64,000 nucleotides of DNA from JAZQQB01 sp045628865 (GCA_045628865.1 JAZQQB010000009.1:24340-88339); one strand, 5' to 3'; positions 1 through 9,124 are shown, counted from the first letter of the stretch. The notes: generated from the sequence alone by a model not told the origin. Translations and numbers: made by a program.

Positions 1-1
1 A

Positions 2-676
2 GGAAGCTTTAACCTTGATATTGGAAATGGTTCGGCTGATAATGGTGCGAATGTTCAGATCTATCAATCACATGGTGGAGAAGCTCAGCAGTTTATGGTG
101 AAAACAACTAGCCAAAGCGGAGCATATCAGATCTGCACAAGATGTTCAGGAGCAGAGAAGGTTCTTGATGTAGAGGGTAAAAAGACAGATGATGGTACAA
201 ATGTATGTCAGTATATTTCAAATGGACAGACAAACCAGATGTGGATTTTTGAGCCTGTAAATAATCAGCCAAGTCAGTCAACACAGCCAAGTAATCCAGC
301 ACAACCAAGTGAACCAAGTCAGCCAACACAGCCAAGCGAACCAAGTCAGCCATCTAATCCTTCAACAGCAGAAGGTTTACCAGCTGGAGTAAGTTGTGAA
401 TATACTGTAATTGGTGATTGGGGCGGAAGCTACCAGGCACAGATTGTGTTAACAAACAATTCAGCAGCAACATTAAACAACTGGAAATTGGCATTTGAAT
501 ATGGCAATAAGATTACCAATCTTTGGGGGGCAGAGCTTTCAGGACAGACAGGTAGTTCTGTTTTGGTTTCAGCACCAAGCTGGGATCCAAACTTAGCTCC
601 AGGAAAATCAGTAACAATCCAGTTTATTGCATCTGGAAACAGTTCAGTAGCACCATCTGGATATTCATTAAAATAA
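2..676 (+). CDS. Secreted cellulose-binding enzyme, C-terminal part (ricin-type lectin, linker, CBM2), 5' end outside window
   Basis: The frame is open from the first bases of the window, so this is the 3' end of a longer secreted protein. The visible part begins inside a ricin-B-type beta-trefoil repeat (motifs such as NMW-like TNQMWIF and QQFMV near a DVEGKKTDDGTNV core). A linker made almost only of Gln, Pro, Ser, Glu and Thr follows (about bases 268-366). The last ~100 residues are a family 2 carbohydrate-binding module with the usual spaced tryptophans (GDWGGSYQAQ, NNWKL, NLWGAE, SWDPNLAPG). CBM2 modules bind crystalline cellulose or xylan; the catalytic domain, presumably a glycoside hydrolase, lies upstream of the window. 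An intrinsic terminator follows 20 bases after the stop. Confidence 0.85.
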   Translation, partial: GSFNLDIGNGSADNGANVQIYQSHGGEAQQFMVKTTSQSGAYQICTRCSGAEKVLDVEGKKTDDGTNVCQYISNGQTNQMWIFEPVNNQPSQSTQPSNPAQPSEPSQPTQPSEPSQPSNPSTAEGLPAGVSCEYTVIGDWGGSYQAQIVLTNNSAATLNNWKLAFEYGNKITNLWGAELSGQTGSSVLVSAPSWDPNLAPGKSVTIQFIASGNSSVAPSGYSLK

Positions 677-697
677 ATAAAATCAAAATATGAATTT

Positions 698-737
698 AAA
701 CACACTGTATTTATTGGTGAAATACAGTGTGTTTTTT
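698..737 (+). terminator. Intrinsic terminator after the CBM2 protein
   Basis: A perfect 15-bp stem (AAACACACTGTATTT at 698-712 with AAATACAGTGTGTTT at 720-734) with a 7-base loop runs into a T tract. It closes the transcript of the cellulose-binding protein. Confidence 0.9.
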
Positions 738-867
738 GCATAATGGGATAGATACAATATAATGCAAACTTGTGACAAAATAGCCTAAAATATTGAAATA
801 ATCTGACAACTAAAATAAAATATACATGTGATTGATACTATATTGACTATTTAGAAAGGTGGTTAAA

Positions 868-2229
868 ATGGGACTTTTTAATTCAGATAATCCAAAGGAA
901 GCAAATCATTCGGGTATATTAGGCGCGTTTTCAGTAGATACGATTAAATGGGAGCCAGATACAACGAATATAATTGCGCATAGATATGAATATGAGGATT
1001 TTCCTAATGGGTCTTATCTACATGTGGCAGATTCGCAAATGGCTATTTTTACGAATAACATAACAGCAGGGAATTCGCTTGAATCGAATGGAATGGGACA
1101 GTCACAAGTCTCTATTTTTGTAGGCCCTTGTAAAATTAAATTAGAAACAGGGGATTCCCGTTTTGCACCTTTTAGAAACATCTCTCATTCACTAACTGGT
1201 GGAGAATCTGCTTTTCATAGCGTTGTGTACTTTATTAACAATACATATTTGAATGATTTGCCATGGGGAACACAGTCACCATTTCTAATTGTTGATCCAG
1301 TGGAACAGGTAAATGTTCATGTACGTGCACAGGGATTTTATGGAATTCATTTAGAACAATTAGATTCAAGTGTTGCTCAAGTGCAAGCAAGAGAATTTAT
1401 TAAAAAGGTAGTTGGAACACAAAGGGATTTTACAAAAGATGAGTTAAATAAGTTTTTAAGACAGCAGATTTTATCAAATGTACCAGCGATTGTTCATGGA
1501 AAGATGAAATCAGATCAATTGAGCATTCTTGATATCACTTCTTATCTTGGTGATTTGTCAAAATTGGTATTTGATAGATTAATCGAAGTGTTTAAAAACT
1601 TTGGTATCGTTTTAGATAGCTTTTCATTTACTAGCATTTCGGTACCAGACGAAGATATAGAAGCAATCAATGAAGAAAAAATTAAAGCGAAACAGGCACA
1701 ATTCAAGGCTCAGCAAATGGATATAGAATCAGAGGCATTGGCTCGAAAACGTCAAAGAGAAGGATATACGTATCAGCAAGAACAAGCTTTTTCAGTTTTG
1801 GGAGCTGCTGCATCTAACGAAGGAAATTCATCAGGAATGATGGGAGCAGGAATGGGATTAGGAATGGGTTTTGGACTCGGTGGAACATTCGGGGCAGGAA
1901 TGGGTCAATTAGCACAAGCTACCATGTCAAATGTGAATATGACGGCACCTCAACTAGGAAACACAAATGCAGCGGCAGAAAATACGGAAGGTAAAAAGTG
2001 TAGCAATTGTGGTGCTATGATTCCGAAATCAAGCAAGTTTTGCCCAGAATGTGGGGAGAAGAGCTCGACAGAAAAGAAGTGTCCAAGTTGCGGAGTGAGT
2101 GTTGGTGAAAATTGTAAGTTTTGTTCAGAATGTGGATTTAAATTTGAAGCGAAATTTATTTGTCCATCGTGTGGAATAGAATTTGCACCAGGAAGTAAAT
2201 TCTGTCCAGAGTGTGGCACACGTATTTAA
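868..2229 (+). CDS. SPFH-domain protein with three C-terminal double-Cys zinc ribbons (YdjI-like)
   Basis: The ATG at 868 is preferred over a GTG at 859 because AAAGGTGG (855-862) then lies 5 bases upstream; the GTG would be inside it. The first ~300 residues resemble the bacterial SPFH family typified by B. subtilis YdjI (sometimes labelled virion core protein): IKWEPDTTNIIAHRYEYEDFPNGS at the start and a helical segment rich in Gln/Ala (KAKQAQFKAQQMD) after it. A Gly/Met-rich stretch (about residues 323-350) links to three zinc ribbons in the last ~75 residues, each with two CxxC knuckles (CSNCG/CPECG, CPSCG/CSECG, CPSCG/CPECG). There is no obvious transmembrane helix. First gene of a five-gene cluster. 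SPFH proteins scaffold membrane domains; the ribbons suggest protein-protein contacts. The specific role is unknown. Confidence 0.8.
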   Translation: MGLFNSDNPKEANHSGILGAFSVDTIKWEPDTTNIIAHRYEYEDFPNGSYLHVADSQMAIFTNNITAGNSLESNGMGQSQVSIFVGPCKIKLETGDSRFAPFRNISHSLTGGESAFHSVVYFINNTYLNDLPWGTQSPFLIVDPVEQVNVHVRAQGFYGIHLEQLDSSVAQVQAREFIKKVVGTQRDFTKDELNKFLRQQILSNVPAIVHGKMKSDQLSILDITSYLGDLSKLVFDRLIEVFKNFGIVLDSFSFTSISVPDEDIEAINEEKIKAKQAQFKAQQMDIESEALARKRQREGYTYQQEQAFSVLGAAASNEGNSSGMMGAGMGLGMGFGLGGTFGAGMGQLAQATMSNVNMTAPQLGNTNAAAENTEGKKCSNCGAMIPKSSKFCPECGEKSSTEKKCPSCGVSVGENCKFCSECGFKFEAKFICPSCGIEFAPGSKFCPECGTRI

Positions 2230-2240
2230 GGAGGATAGAA

Positions 2241-2930
2241 ATGAGAAATCTGAAAAAAGGAATAATAATAGAACTAATGGTATTGGTTACTTGGATCATT
2301 TCTATGATTCTTCTAGTTGATTTTGATAAAGTATCAACATTTTTTTGGATAGAAGGTGCTTTTGTTTTATTGGCCTATTTAATTGTGATAGTAACAAATC
2401 TAGTTGTACCGAATGGAAATGAAGGAACCTGTGAAGTAAATGCTATTCCGTTTATTATTTCCATAATTTATCTGATATCACAGATTATTACAAACTCTAT
2501 AGCAATGCTTATTTTTCCAGGTAAGAAAAATAAACTAATAATCATTATGGATTGTATTGTAATAGTAGTGTATGTTACTGCATTAATGTTTGCTGTCCAG
2601 TATGCAAAACGTTTGAACAAGCAGATTGAGAAGGTTAACCATAAGACAACACCAACAGTAAATTATGTAGCACAGATAGGAGTTATGCTGTCTGCAACAA
2701 AAGATGCAGAAATCAAAGAGGAATTATTGAGCTTAAAGAAAAATGTTGAATATGGATCTAATATGAGTCAAAAACAGACACAAGAGATTGAAGGAACATT
2801 TTTATCGCAACTAACATATATTCAACAGTTGATAAATCAAAATCAAGGAAAAGAAGACATAATCGCTGCAATAAAAGAAGCGAATGCAATTTGGATGCAA
2901 AGAAGTAGCATTTCATCAGCGATTAGATAG
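2241..2930 (+). CDS. Four-helix membrane protein of unknown function
   Basis: The ATG at 2241 has a consensus AAGGAGG (2228-2234) overlapping the stop codon of the SPFH gene, so the two are translationally tight. An ATG at 2211 in the same frame lies inside the previous zinc ribbon and has no such site. The 229-residue protein has four predicted membrane helices (about residues 7-27, 34-56, 70-93, 98-122). A polar, mostly helical C-terminal half of ~105 residues (Lys/Glu/Gln rich) probably lies in the cytoplasm. I do not recognise the family. Position suggests it is the membrane partner of the SPFH protein. Confidence 0.7.
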   Translation: MRNLKKGIIIELMVLVTWIISMILLVDFDKVSTFFWIEGAFVLLAYLIVIVTNLVVPNGNEGTCEVNAIPFIISIIYLISQIITNSIAMLIFPGKKNKLIIIMDCIVIVVYVTALMFAVQYAKRLNKQIEKVNHKTTPTVNYVAQIGVMLSATKDAEIKEELLSLKKNVEYGSNMSQKQTQEIEGTFLSQLTYIQQLINQNQGKEDIIAAIKEANAIWMQRSSISSAIR

Positions 2931-2940
2931 AGAGGCAAAA

Positions 2941-3747
2941 ATGGAAATAGAAGGTATTGTATGTGATGGATGTGGAAGTGCATATATTGAGTTTAATCCA
3001 AGGAATAGAACAGTTTTATGCAATCAATGTGGAAAACTATCAACATATGCTAGATCTACACTGAATAAAAACGGGAAAATCTGCTTTCAAAGAGAAAATG
3101 CAATAAAGCAGTTTTCTTCAGGAAAAATGGATGAAGCACAATCCTATGCACATGAAGTTTTGAACATTTTTGTTGATAATGCACCTGCATTATTTATCAT
3201 GTCATACTACGATGAATTTATAAATAAAAGAATCGGAAGCATGAAGAAATTTTTTGAGGAAATACAAAGTGCAGCGCTTGAATATGATGAGGTAATGGAA
3301 CTAGAGTCTTTGTTTTTAGCGGCTGCTTACAATATGACTGATTATGAAGCAGAAATTATCAAACTAATTTGTGCGAATATGCAGGCTGAGCAGGATAAAA
3401 AATCTTTATGTGATTTTTTTGATACATTGTGTCCATATATGATTTCCAAAAGAACATCAATGAATTTCTTTGATGATGAACGGGTAGGAATGTATAAAGA
3501 TTTAGCGGGTCATTGTGGTATTCCTAAAACATGTTTTGCTTTATTAAAGGCGATAGAAGCGAATCCAGATTCTCCATATGTGGGCAACAGTTTTTACTTA
3601 GAAACAAAGGCTAGATATTTTTACGATAAATTTGTTATTCCAGTTGGTGAAGTGGTACAAGCAATCAATAACATGGAATTCAGAGAAAAATTCATTATGG
3701 TATATAAACAGAAGAGAGAAAAATACAAAATAGATGCAAAGTTATAA
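2941..3747 (+). CDS. Zinc-ribbon protein with helical repeat-like body, unknown function
   Basis: Starts at ATG 2941, ten bases after the previous stop, with a weak AGAGGC site; the in-frame ATG at 2884 overlaps the upstream gene and lacks a ribosome site. The 268-residue protein opens with a zinc ribbon (CDGCG at residues ~8-12 and CNQCG ~15 residues later). The rest is an all-helical region with TPR-like alternation (for example a segment DEAQSYAHEVLNIFVDNAPALF). No signal peptide or membrane helix is seen. Family not recognised. It sits between a membrane protein and a coiled-coil membrane protein in the SPFH cluster and shares the zinc-ribbon theme with the first gene. Confidence 0.65.
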   Translation: MEIEGIVCDGCGSAYIEFNPRNRTVLCNQCGKLSTYARSTLNKNGKICFQRENAIKQFSSGKMDEAQSYAHEVLNIFVDNAPALFIMSYYDEFINKRIGSMKKFFEEIQSAALEYDEVMELESLFLAAAYNMTDYEAEIIKLICANMQAEQDKKSLCDFFDTLCPYMISKRTSMNFFDDERVGMYKDLAGHCGIPKTCFALLKAIEANPDSPYVGNSFYLETKARYFYDKFVIPVGEVVQAINNMEFREKFIMVYKQKREKYKIDAKL

Positions 3748-3781
3748 GATTACATAAGGCAAAAGCTTGAAAGGAGAAAAG

Positions 3782-5440
3782 ATGGCAGATTATGTGAATC
3801 TAACCCCGGTCATAAACGAGGTGAAGCAGGTACAAAGAAAGGTTGATCAATTATCTGCAGTTACAGCAGCTATAGGAACAGAGGTGGCTGCTGTGAATAA
3901 TGCGGTAGCAATGGTTGACAGGGAAGTAAAAGAATTATCTGAACAATTTCTTAAAATGATGAGTGAACAACAGAGATTAGCGAATTTGCAACAAGCTCAG
4001 ACGGAAATTATTCGTATCAGACAAGAAATTGAGAATAAGTTTTCAAATTATAGAATTGTTAGAGAAAATATGATAGGTGTGCTTCAGGCTACGGATCTTG
4101 CGTTAGTAAAACAATCAACAATTTCGAGAGTTTCAGAGGAGTTGATGCTTGCAACACCAGATTATTGGTTAGCCCCTTGTCTAGTAGCAATATCAGCCTG
4201 GATAGGAAATGATAAGGATTTGGCTGAAAGAGCAATCAAAGAAGCTATGCGTAGAGACAAGGAAAGAACCGCATTGACAATGGCACTAGTTTGTAGAAGA
4301 AATCAACGTACAGCAACGTGCTATGAGTGGCTCCAGATATATTTTGATACACAAAGAGGCGACTGTTTTTCAGAAGGTACATTTACTTATGTAGATGCAT
4401 ATTTGAATGGTATTTTTGGCCCGGATGAAAATCACATGTGTGATGATTACATAACAAAATGGATGAATGAAGTTCAAAAGGGAGAAAACTTTGCAGAACA
4501 GCAGGCGGCGGTTTGGAAAGAGTATTATACTTCTTATCAGGTAAATATGTCTTCAAATTATCCAGATTTAATGTCTAATGTGACAGAATTTCCACAGATT
4601 AATAATTTTATTGGTAGAATTACTTCAATCAATACAATTCAGAATGATATCGGAAGCATTACATCTGCTGACATTGACTTTGATAAATTGACAAAAGATA
4701 TTGATTCTCATTTAATGACTCTTGTATGTAGATATAATACAAATGAAGAACCTTTAAGAAAAGAGGAAGAGCTTAATCAAGAAATTATCAATTTTGATGG
4801 AGATAGAGAAAAAGCAAAGGCAGTTGTTAAATTGCGAGAAATTGAACGTAAAGAGAAGACATTGAATTTAGTGGAGCAGATGACAAAAGTTATTACATCA
4901 GATCAAAATTCATCTCAATCAGAAAAGAAGACTGCTATTTCATTTTTGAGTGGATATATGAGAAAAGGTTTTGAAGAGTATATTTCTGAAAATAGACCAA
5001 TGTTTCCACAAGGGATTACAATTAATATAGATGGATGGGCAGGAACAACGGTTGATGGAACAAATGCTCAACAGCTTTATTACGAATATGAACAGCATAT
5101 GAATATGGCTAGAACACAGGCAATCAACAATGCTTCAAATAAGAAACCTACTATTTTTATGGCGGGTGGAATTGCAGCAATGGTAATCGGACTGATTTTA
5201 TGTTTATGTGGTGTTGCAATTTTAGGTGTTCCTGCAATGATTGGTGGAGTAGTATGTTTTGTTAAGATGACACAATGTAAAAAGAATTTGCAAAACGAAA
5301 TTGGAATGCTTAATCAGCAATTCACACAGCAAATCGAAATGGGAAGGCAAAAACTTGCTGCCATATTAGGACAATGGCAAAATGCGAGGGAAATGGCTAA
5401 TTGGTATGATCAGAATCCTAGACCAGAGATTATTGCATAG
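3782..5440 (+). CDS. Coiled-coil protein with C-terminal membrane hairpin, unknown function
   Basis: The ATG at 3782 has AAGGAG at 3771-3776; a TTG at 3767 in frame overlaps this site and is rejected. The 552-residue protein begins with ~90 residues of heptad-rich coiled coil (VNEVKQ..., VDREVKELSEQF), followed by a large helical domain. Two adjacent hydrophobic segments at about residues 456-497 (rich in Gly, Ile, Leu, Cys) form a probable membrane hairpin, and a final ~50-residue helix ends the protein. The layout resembles a membrane-tethered structural or remodelling protein, but I cannot assign a family. It is fourth in the SPFH cluster and 21 bases before the small peptide gene. Confidence 0.65.
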   Translation: MADYVNLTPVINEVKQVQRKVDQLSAVTAAIGTEVAAVNNAVAMVDREVKELSEQFLKMMSEQQRLANLQQAQTEIIRIRQEIENKFSNYRIVRENMIGVLQATDLALVKQSTISRVSEELMLATPDYWLAPCLVAISAWIGNDKDLAERAIKEAMRRDKERTALTMALVCRRNQRTATCYEWLQIYFDTQRGDCFSEGTFTYVDAYLNGIFGPDENHMCDDYITKWMNEVQKGENFAEQQAAVWKEYYTSYQVNMSSNYPDLMSNVTEFPQINNFIGRITSINTIQNDIGSITSADIDFDKLTKDIDSHLMTLVCRYNTNEEPLRKEEELNQEIINFDGDREKAKAVVKLREIERKEKTLNLVEQMTKVITSDQNSSQSEKKTAISFLSGYMRKGFEEYISENRPMFPQGITINIDGWAGTTVDGTNAQQLYYEYEQHMNMARTQAINNASNKKPTIFMAGGIAAMVIGLILCLCGVAILGVPAMIGGVVCFVKMTQCKKNLQNEIGMLNQQFTQQIEMGRQKLAAILGQWQNAREMANWYDQNPRPEIIA

Positions 5441-5461
5441 TTTTTAGTGGAGGTACTTAAC

Positions 5462-5626
5462 ATGGATATGAATGATATGGAATTAGATTTAGCAGCAATG
5501 TTTGATGTGACAGAAGAAGAAAATGACAAAATGAGCAAAATGGAGAGCGTAGTATTAACTCAAAACCTTGAGGGATTTGCAAGTTGTTTTCCAGATTGGG
5601 ATTTGCATCCTCCAGTTATTAGATAA
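5462..5626 (+). CDS. 54-residue acidic peptide with C-terminal WDLxPP motif
   Basis: A short frame starts at ATG 5462 behind GTGGAGGT (5447-5454, 7 bases upstream) and ends in TAA at 5626. The peptide is acidic and Met-rich at the N-terminus (MDMNDMELDLAAMFDVTEEE). It finishes with a distinctive segment, GFASCFPDWDLHPPVIR. The strong ribosome site, position 21 bases after the coiled-coil gene and same-strand placement before the next promoter (5635) support a real last gene of the cluster. I know of no named family; the C-terminal WDLxPP segment looks like a docking or binding tail. It is too short for many gene callers and could easily be missed. Confidence 0.6.
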   Translation: MDMNDMELDLAAMFDVTEEENDKMSKMESVVLTQNLEGFASCFPDWDLHPPVIR

Positions 5627-5634
5627 AAACCATC

Positions 5635-5664
5635 TTGACAGAAGAATTATAATGGATTTATAAT
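5635..5664 (+). promoter_or_regulatory. Sigma-A-type promoter of ileS
   Basis: TTGACA at 5635-5640 and TATAAT at 5659-5664 are both perfect hexamers with an 18-base spacer. They are placed just in front of the T-box leader. Confidence 0.8.
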
Positions 5665-5681
5665 ACATTATTGAATCGAAT

Positions 5682-5931
5682 AAGAAAGACGTTGACGAAG
5701 ACAGTACGTCATATGTGAAGCCTCAGAGAGTCGGAAATGGTGTGAACCGATGCAAGTAGCGTATGAAAGAAAATCACTTCTGAGTTGCATTCCCAAAAGT
5801 AATCGAGTAGGGAATGACGGAATCCTCCGTTATTGGAAACCATATAAAACCGCAATGCGGGGAGTATGATGTAATAGGTGGTATAACGAGTTTATTTTGA
5901 CCTCGTCCTTTTACAGGACGGGGTCTTTTTA
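5682..5931 (+). promoter_or_regulatory. T-box riboswitch (tRNA-Ile) controlling ileS
   Basis: The leader shows the T-box landmarks in order. A GACGAAGACAGTA element opens stem I (~5694), the AGAGAG bulge/distal loop region is at ~5725-5750, and the specifier loop GAAAATCACTTCTGAG contains ATC, an isoleucine codon, at 5773-5775. The T-box core AGGTGGTATAACGAG has a UGGU (5879-5882) able to pair with a tRNA ACCA end. The terminator at 5899-5930 competes with the antiterminator. Uncharged tRNA-Ile should allow read-through into the synthetase gene. Confidence 0.92.
5899..5930 (+). terminator. T-box regulated terminator
   Basis: GACCTCGTCC pairs with GGACGGGGTC (one G-U) across a short loop and is followed by TTTTTATTT. 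The 5' arm shares the ACGAG/CTCGT region with the T-box antiterminator, as expected for a switch. Confidence 0.88.
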
Positions 5932-5951
5932 TTTCAAAAGGAGATGAGAGT

Positions 5952-8900
5952 ATGTATAACAAAGTTGATACGAATATGAATTTCGTAGAACGTGAAAAAC
6001 AGACAGTGAATTTCTGGAAAGAAAATGATATTTTTCAGAAATCTATGGATAGCCGTAAAGAGGGTCCTACCTATACATTTTATGATGGACCACCTACAGC
6101 CAATGGTAAACCACATATCGGACACGTATTAACACGTGTAATCAAGGATATGATTCCTAGATACCGTACAATGAAAGGTTACATGGTACCAAGAAAAGCA
6201 GGATGGGATACACATGGTCTTCCTGTTGAATTGGAAGTTGAGAAATTATTGGGCTTAAATGGTAAAGAACAGATTGAAGAATATGGTATGGAACCATTTA
6301 TCAAACAGTGTAAAGAATCTGTTTGGAAATACAAAGGTATGTGGGAAGACTTCTCAGGTACTGTAGGTTTCTGGGCTGATATGGATAATCCATATGTAAC
6401 ATATGATGATAACTTTATCGAGTCTGAATGGTGGGCATTAAAGGAAATCTGGAACAAGGGTTTACTTTACAAAGGATTTAAAATTGTACCTTACTGCCCA
6501 CGTTGTGGAACTCCTTTATCAACAGCAGAGGTTTCTCAGGGATATAAGACTGTAAAAGAACGTTCTGCAGTAGTTCGTTTCAAATGTATTGGAGAAGATG
6601 CTTACTTTTTAGCATGGACAACCACTCCATGGACATTACCTTCAAACGTTGCACTTTGTGTAAATCCAGATGATACATATGTAAAAGTAAAGGCTGCTGA
6701 TGGATATACTTATTACATGGCAGAAGCTTTACTTGATAAAGTACTTGGTAAACTTGGTTCAGAAGAAACAAAAGCTTATGAAGTATTAGAAACATACAAG
6801 GGTAAAGATTTAGAATATAGAGAATACGAGCCATTATTTGCATGTGCTGGTGATGCAGCTGCAAAGCAGGGCAAGAAAGCTCATTTTGTAACATGTGATT
6901 CCTATGTTACTATGTCAGATGGTACTGGTATCGTTCATATCGCACCTGCATTTGGTGAAGATGATGCCAATGTTGGTCGTAAATATGATCTTCCATTTGT
7001 TCAGTTTGTAAATGGTAAGGGTGAATTAACAGAGGATACACCTTACGCTGGTTTATTTGTAAAGAAAGCAGATCCAGAAGTGATCAAAGATCTTGATGCA
7101 GAAGGTAAATTGTTTGATGCACCTAAGTTTGAACATGAATATCCTCATTGCTGGAGATGTGATACTCCACTGATTTACTATGCAAGAGAGTCATGGTATA
7201 TCAAGGAAACTGCAGTAAGAGATGATTTGATCCGTAATAACAACACAGTTAACTGGATCCCAGAATCAATTGGTAAAGGACGTTTCGGTAACTGGCTTGA
7301 AAATATCCAGGATTGGGCTATTTCACGTAACCGTTATTGGGGTACTCCATTAAATATCTGGGAGTGTGAAGGTTGTGGACACCAGGATTGTATTGGTGGA
7401 CGTGAAGACTTAAAGGAAAAGAGTGGCAATGAGGCTGCACTTACTGTAGAACTTCACAGACCATATATTGATGAAATCACATGTAAGTGTCCGGAATGTG
7501 GTGGCACAATGAAGAGAGTTCCAGAAGTACTTGACTGCTGGTTTGACTCAGGCGCAATGCCTTTTGCACAGCATCACTATCCATTTGAAAATAAGGAAGT
7601 ATTTGAGGCTCAGTTCCCAGCTCAGTTTATTTCAGAAGCTGTTGACCAGACTCGTGGATGGTTCCATTCATTGATGGCAGAATCTACTTTATTATTTAAT
7701 AAAGCTCCATACGAGAATGTTATTGTACTTGGACATGTTCAGGATGAGAACGGTCAGAAGATGAGTAAGTCTAAGGGTAATGCAGTAGATCCATTTGATG
7801 CATTAGAAACTTATGGTGCAGATGCTATCCGTTGGTATTTCTATATTAACTCAGCTCCATGGTTGCCTAACAGATTCCATGGAAAGGCAGTTCAGGAAGG
7901 TCAGCGTAAGTTCATGGGTACATTATGGAATACATATGCGTTCTTTGTACTCTATGCAAATATCGATAACTTTGATGCAACGAAATATTCATTAGATTAT
8001 GATAAATTATCTGTTATGGATAAATGGTTACTTTCTAAGTTAAATTCAGTGGTTGGTGAAGTAGATGGTCATTTAGAAAACTATCGTATCCCAGAAGCTG
8101 CAAGAGCATTGGATAACTTCGTAGATGAAATGAGCAACTGGTATGTAAGACGTGGTCGTGAGCGTTTTTGGGCTAAGGGAATGGAACAGGATAAGATCAA
8201 TGCGTACATGACTCTTTATACAGCATTGGTTACTATTTCTAAGGCAGCAGCTCCTATGATCCCATTTATGACCGAAGAAATCTATCAGAATTTGGTAAGA
8301 AGCTTAGACCAGTCAGCTCCAGAATCAATTCACTTATGTGATTATCCAACAGTTGATGAGAAACTCATCGATAAGACTTTGGAAGAGAACATGGAACATG
8401 TATTAAAAGCTGTTGTTATGGGTCGTGCTTGTAGAAATACAGCAAATATCAAGAATCGTCAGCCAATCGGGAACATGTTTATCAAAGCACCATTTACATT
8501 AGATGACTTTTTCAAAGAGATCATTGAAGAAGAATTAAATGTAAAGAATGTTACCTTTACAGATGATGTTCGCGATTTCACTTCTTATACATTCAAGCCA
8601 CAGCTCCGTACTGTTGGACCTAAATATGGTAAACAGTTAGGAGGCATCCAGAAGACTTTAGGATCTATTGATGGAAATGCAGCAATGGATGAATTGAAAA
8701 CAAATGGCGCTATCAAGTTTATGGTAGGCGATGTAGAAGTAGCTTTAGCAGAAGAAGATTTACTGATTGATGTAGCTCAGAAGGAAGGCTATGTTACAGA
8801 GGCTGATAATGTTGCTACAGTAGTTTTGGATACAAACTTAACTGAAGACTTATTAGAAGAGGGTAATGTATTAGAAATCATCAGTAAGATCCAGACAATG

Positions 8901-9104
8901 CGTAAGGATATCAATTTTGAAGTAACAGATCATATTACTGTATCAATCAGTGGTAATGAGAAGTTACAGACATTATTTGCAAAGAATGAAGATTCTATTG
9001 CAAGTAAGGTATTAGCTGATAAAGTCGTTTATGGTAGTGATGTTGCCAATGCAAGAGAATGGAACATCAATGGCGAGACTTGTGTGATCGGTGTTGAAAA
9101 ATAA
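5952..9104 (+). CDS. ileS: Isoleucyl-tRNA synthetase
   Basis: Class I aminoacyl-tRNA synthetase that charges tRNA-Ile in the cytoplasm. The 1050-residue length, the HIGH signature (GKPHIGHVLTR), the KMSKS signature (GQKMSKSKGNAVDPF), and Ile/Val/Leu editing-domain features (TTPWTLPSN) are all present. So is the anticodon-binding helical domain with SNWYVRRGRERFW. RBS AAAGGAGATGAG lies just upstream of the ATG. The length is near that of the longer, archaeal/eukaryal-like bacterial IleS group rather than the ~920-residue B. subtilis type, a group associated with mupirocin tolerance in some bacteria (inference from family only). Expression is controlled by the T-box upstream. Confidence 0.97.
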   Translation: MYNKVDTNMNFVEREKQTVNFWKENDIFQKSMDSRKEGPTYTFYDGPPTANGKPHIGHVLTRVIKDMIPRYRTMKGYMVPRKAGWDTHGLPVELEVEKLLGLNGKEQIEEYGMEPFIKQCKESVWKYKGMWEDFSGTVGFWADMDNPYVTYDDNFIESEWWALKEIWNKGLLYKGFKIVPYCPRCGTPLSTAEVSQGYKTVKERSAVVRFKCIGEDAYFLAWTTTPWTLPSNVALCVNPDDTYVKVKAADGYTYYMAEALLDKVLGKLGSEETKAYEVLETYKGKDLEYREYEPLFACAGDAAAKQGKKAHFVTCDSYVTMSDGTGIVHIAPAFGEDDANVGRKYDLPFVQFVNGKGELTEDTPYAGLFVKKADPEVIKDLDAEGKLFDAPKFEHEYPHCWRCDTPLIYYARESWYIKETAVRDDLIRNNNTVNWIPESIGKGRFGNWLENIQDWAISRNRYWGTPLNIWECEGCGHQDCIGGREDLKEKSGNEAALTVELHRPYIDEITCKCPECGGTMKRVPEVLDCWFDSGAMPFAQHHYPFENKEVFEAQFPAQFISEAVDQTRGWFHSLMAESTLLFNKAPYENVIVLGHVQDENGQKMSKSKGNAVDPFDALETYGADAIRWYFYINSAPWLPNRFHGKAVQEGQRKFMGTLWNTYAFFVLYANIDNFDATKYSLDYDKLSVMDKWLLSKLNSVVGEVDGHLENYRIPEAARALDNFVDEMSNWYVRRGRERFWAKGMEQDKINAYMTLYTALVTISKAAAPMIPFMTEEIYQNLVRSLDQSAPESIHLCDYPTVDEKLIDKTLEENMEHVLKAVVMGRACRNTANIKNRQPIGNMFIKAPFTLDDFFKEIIEEELNVKNVTFTDDVRDFTSYTFKPQLRTVGPKYGKQLGGIQKTLGSIDGNAAMDELKTNGAIKFMVGDVEVALAEEDLLIDVAQKEGYVTEADNVATVVLDTNLTEDLLEEGNVLEIISKIQTMRKDINFEVTDHITVSISGNEKLQTLFAKNEDSIASKVLADKVVYGSDVANAREWNINGETCVIGVEK

Positions 9105-9124
9105 AATCGATATTTTCTATAAGA

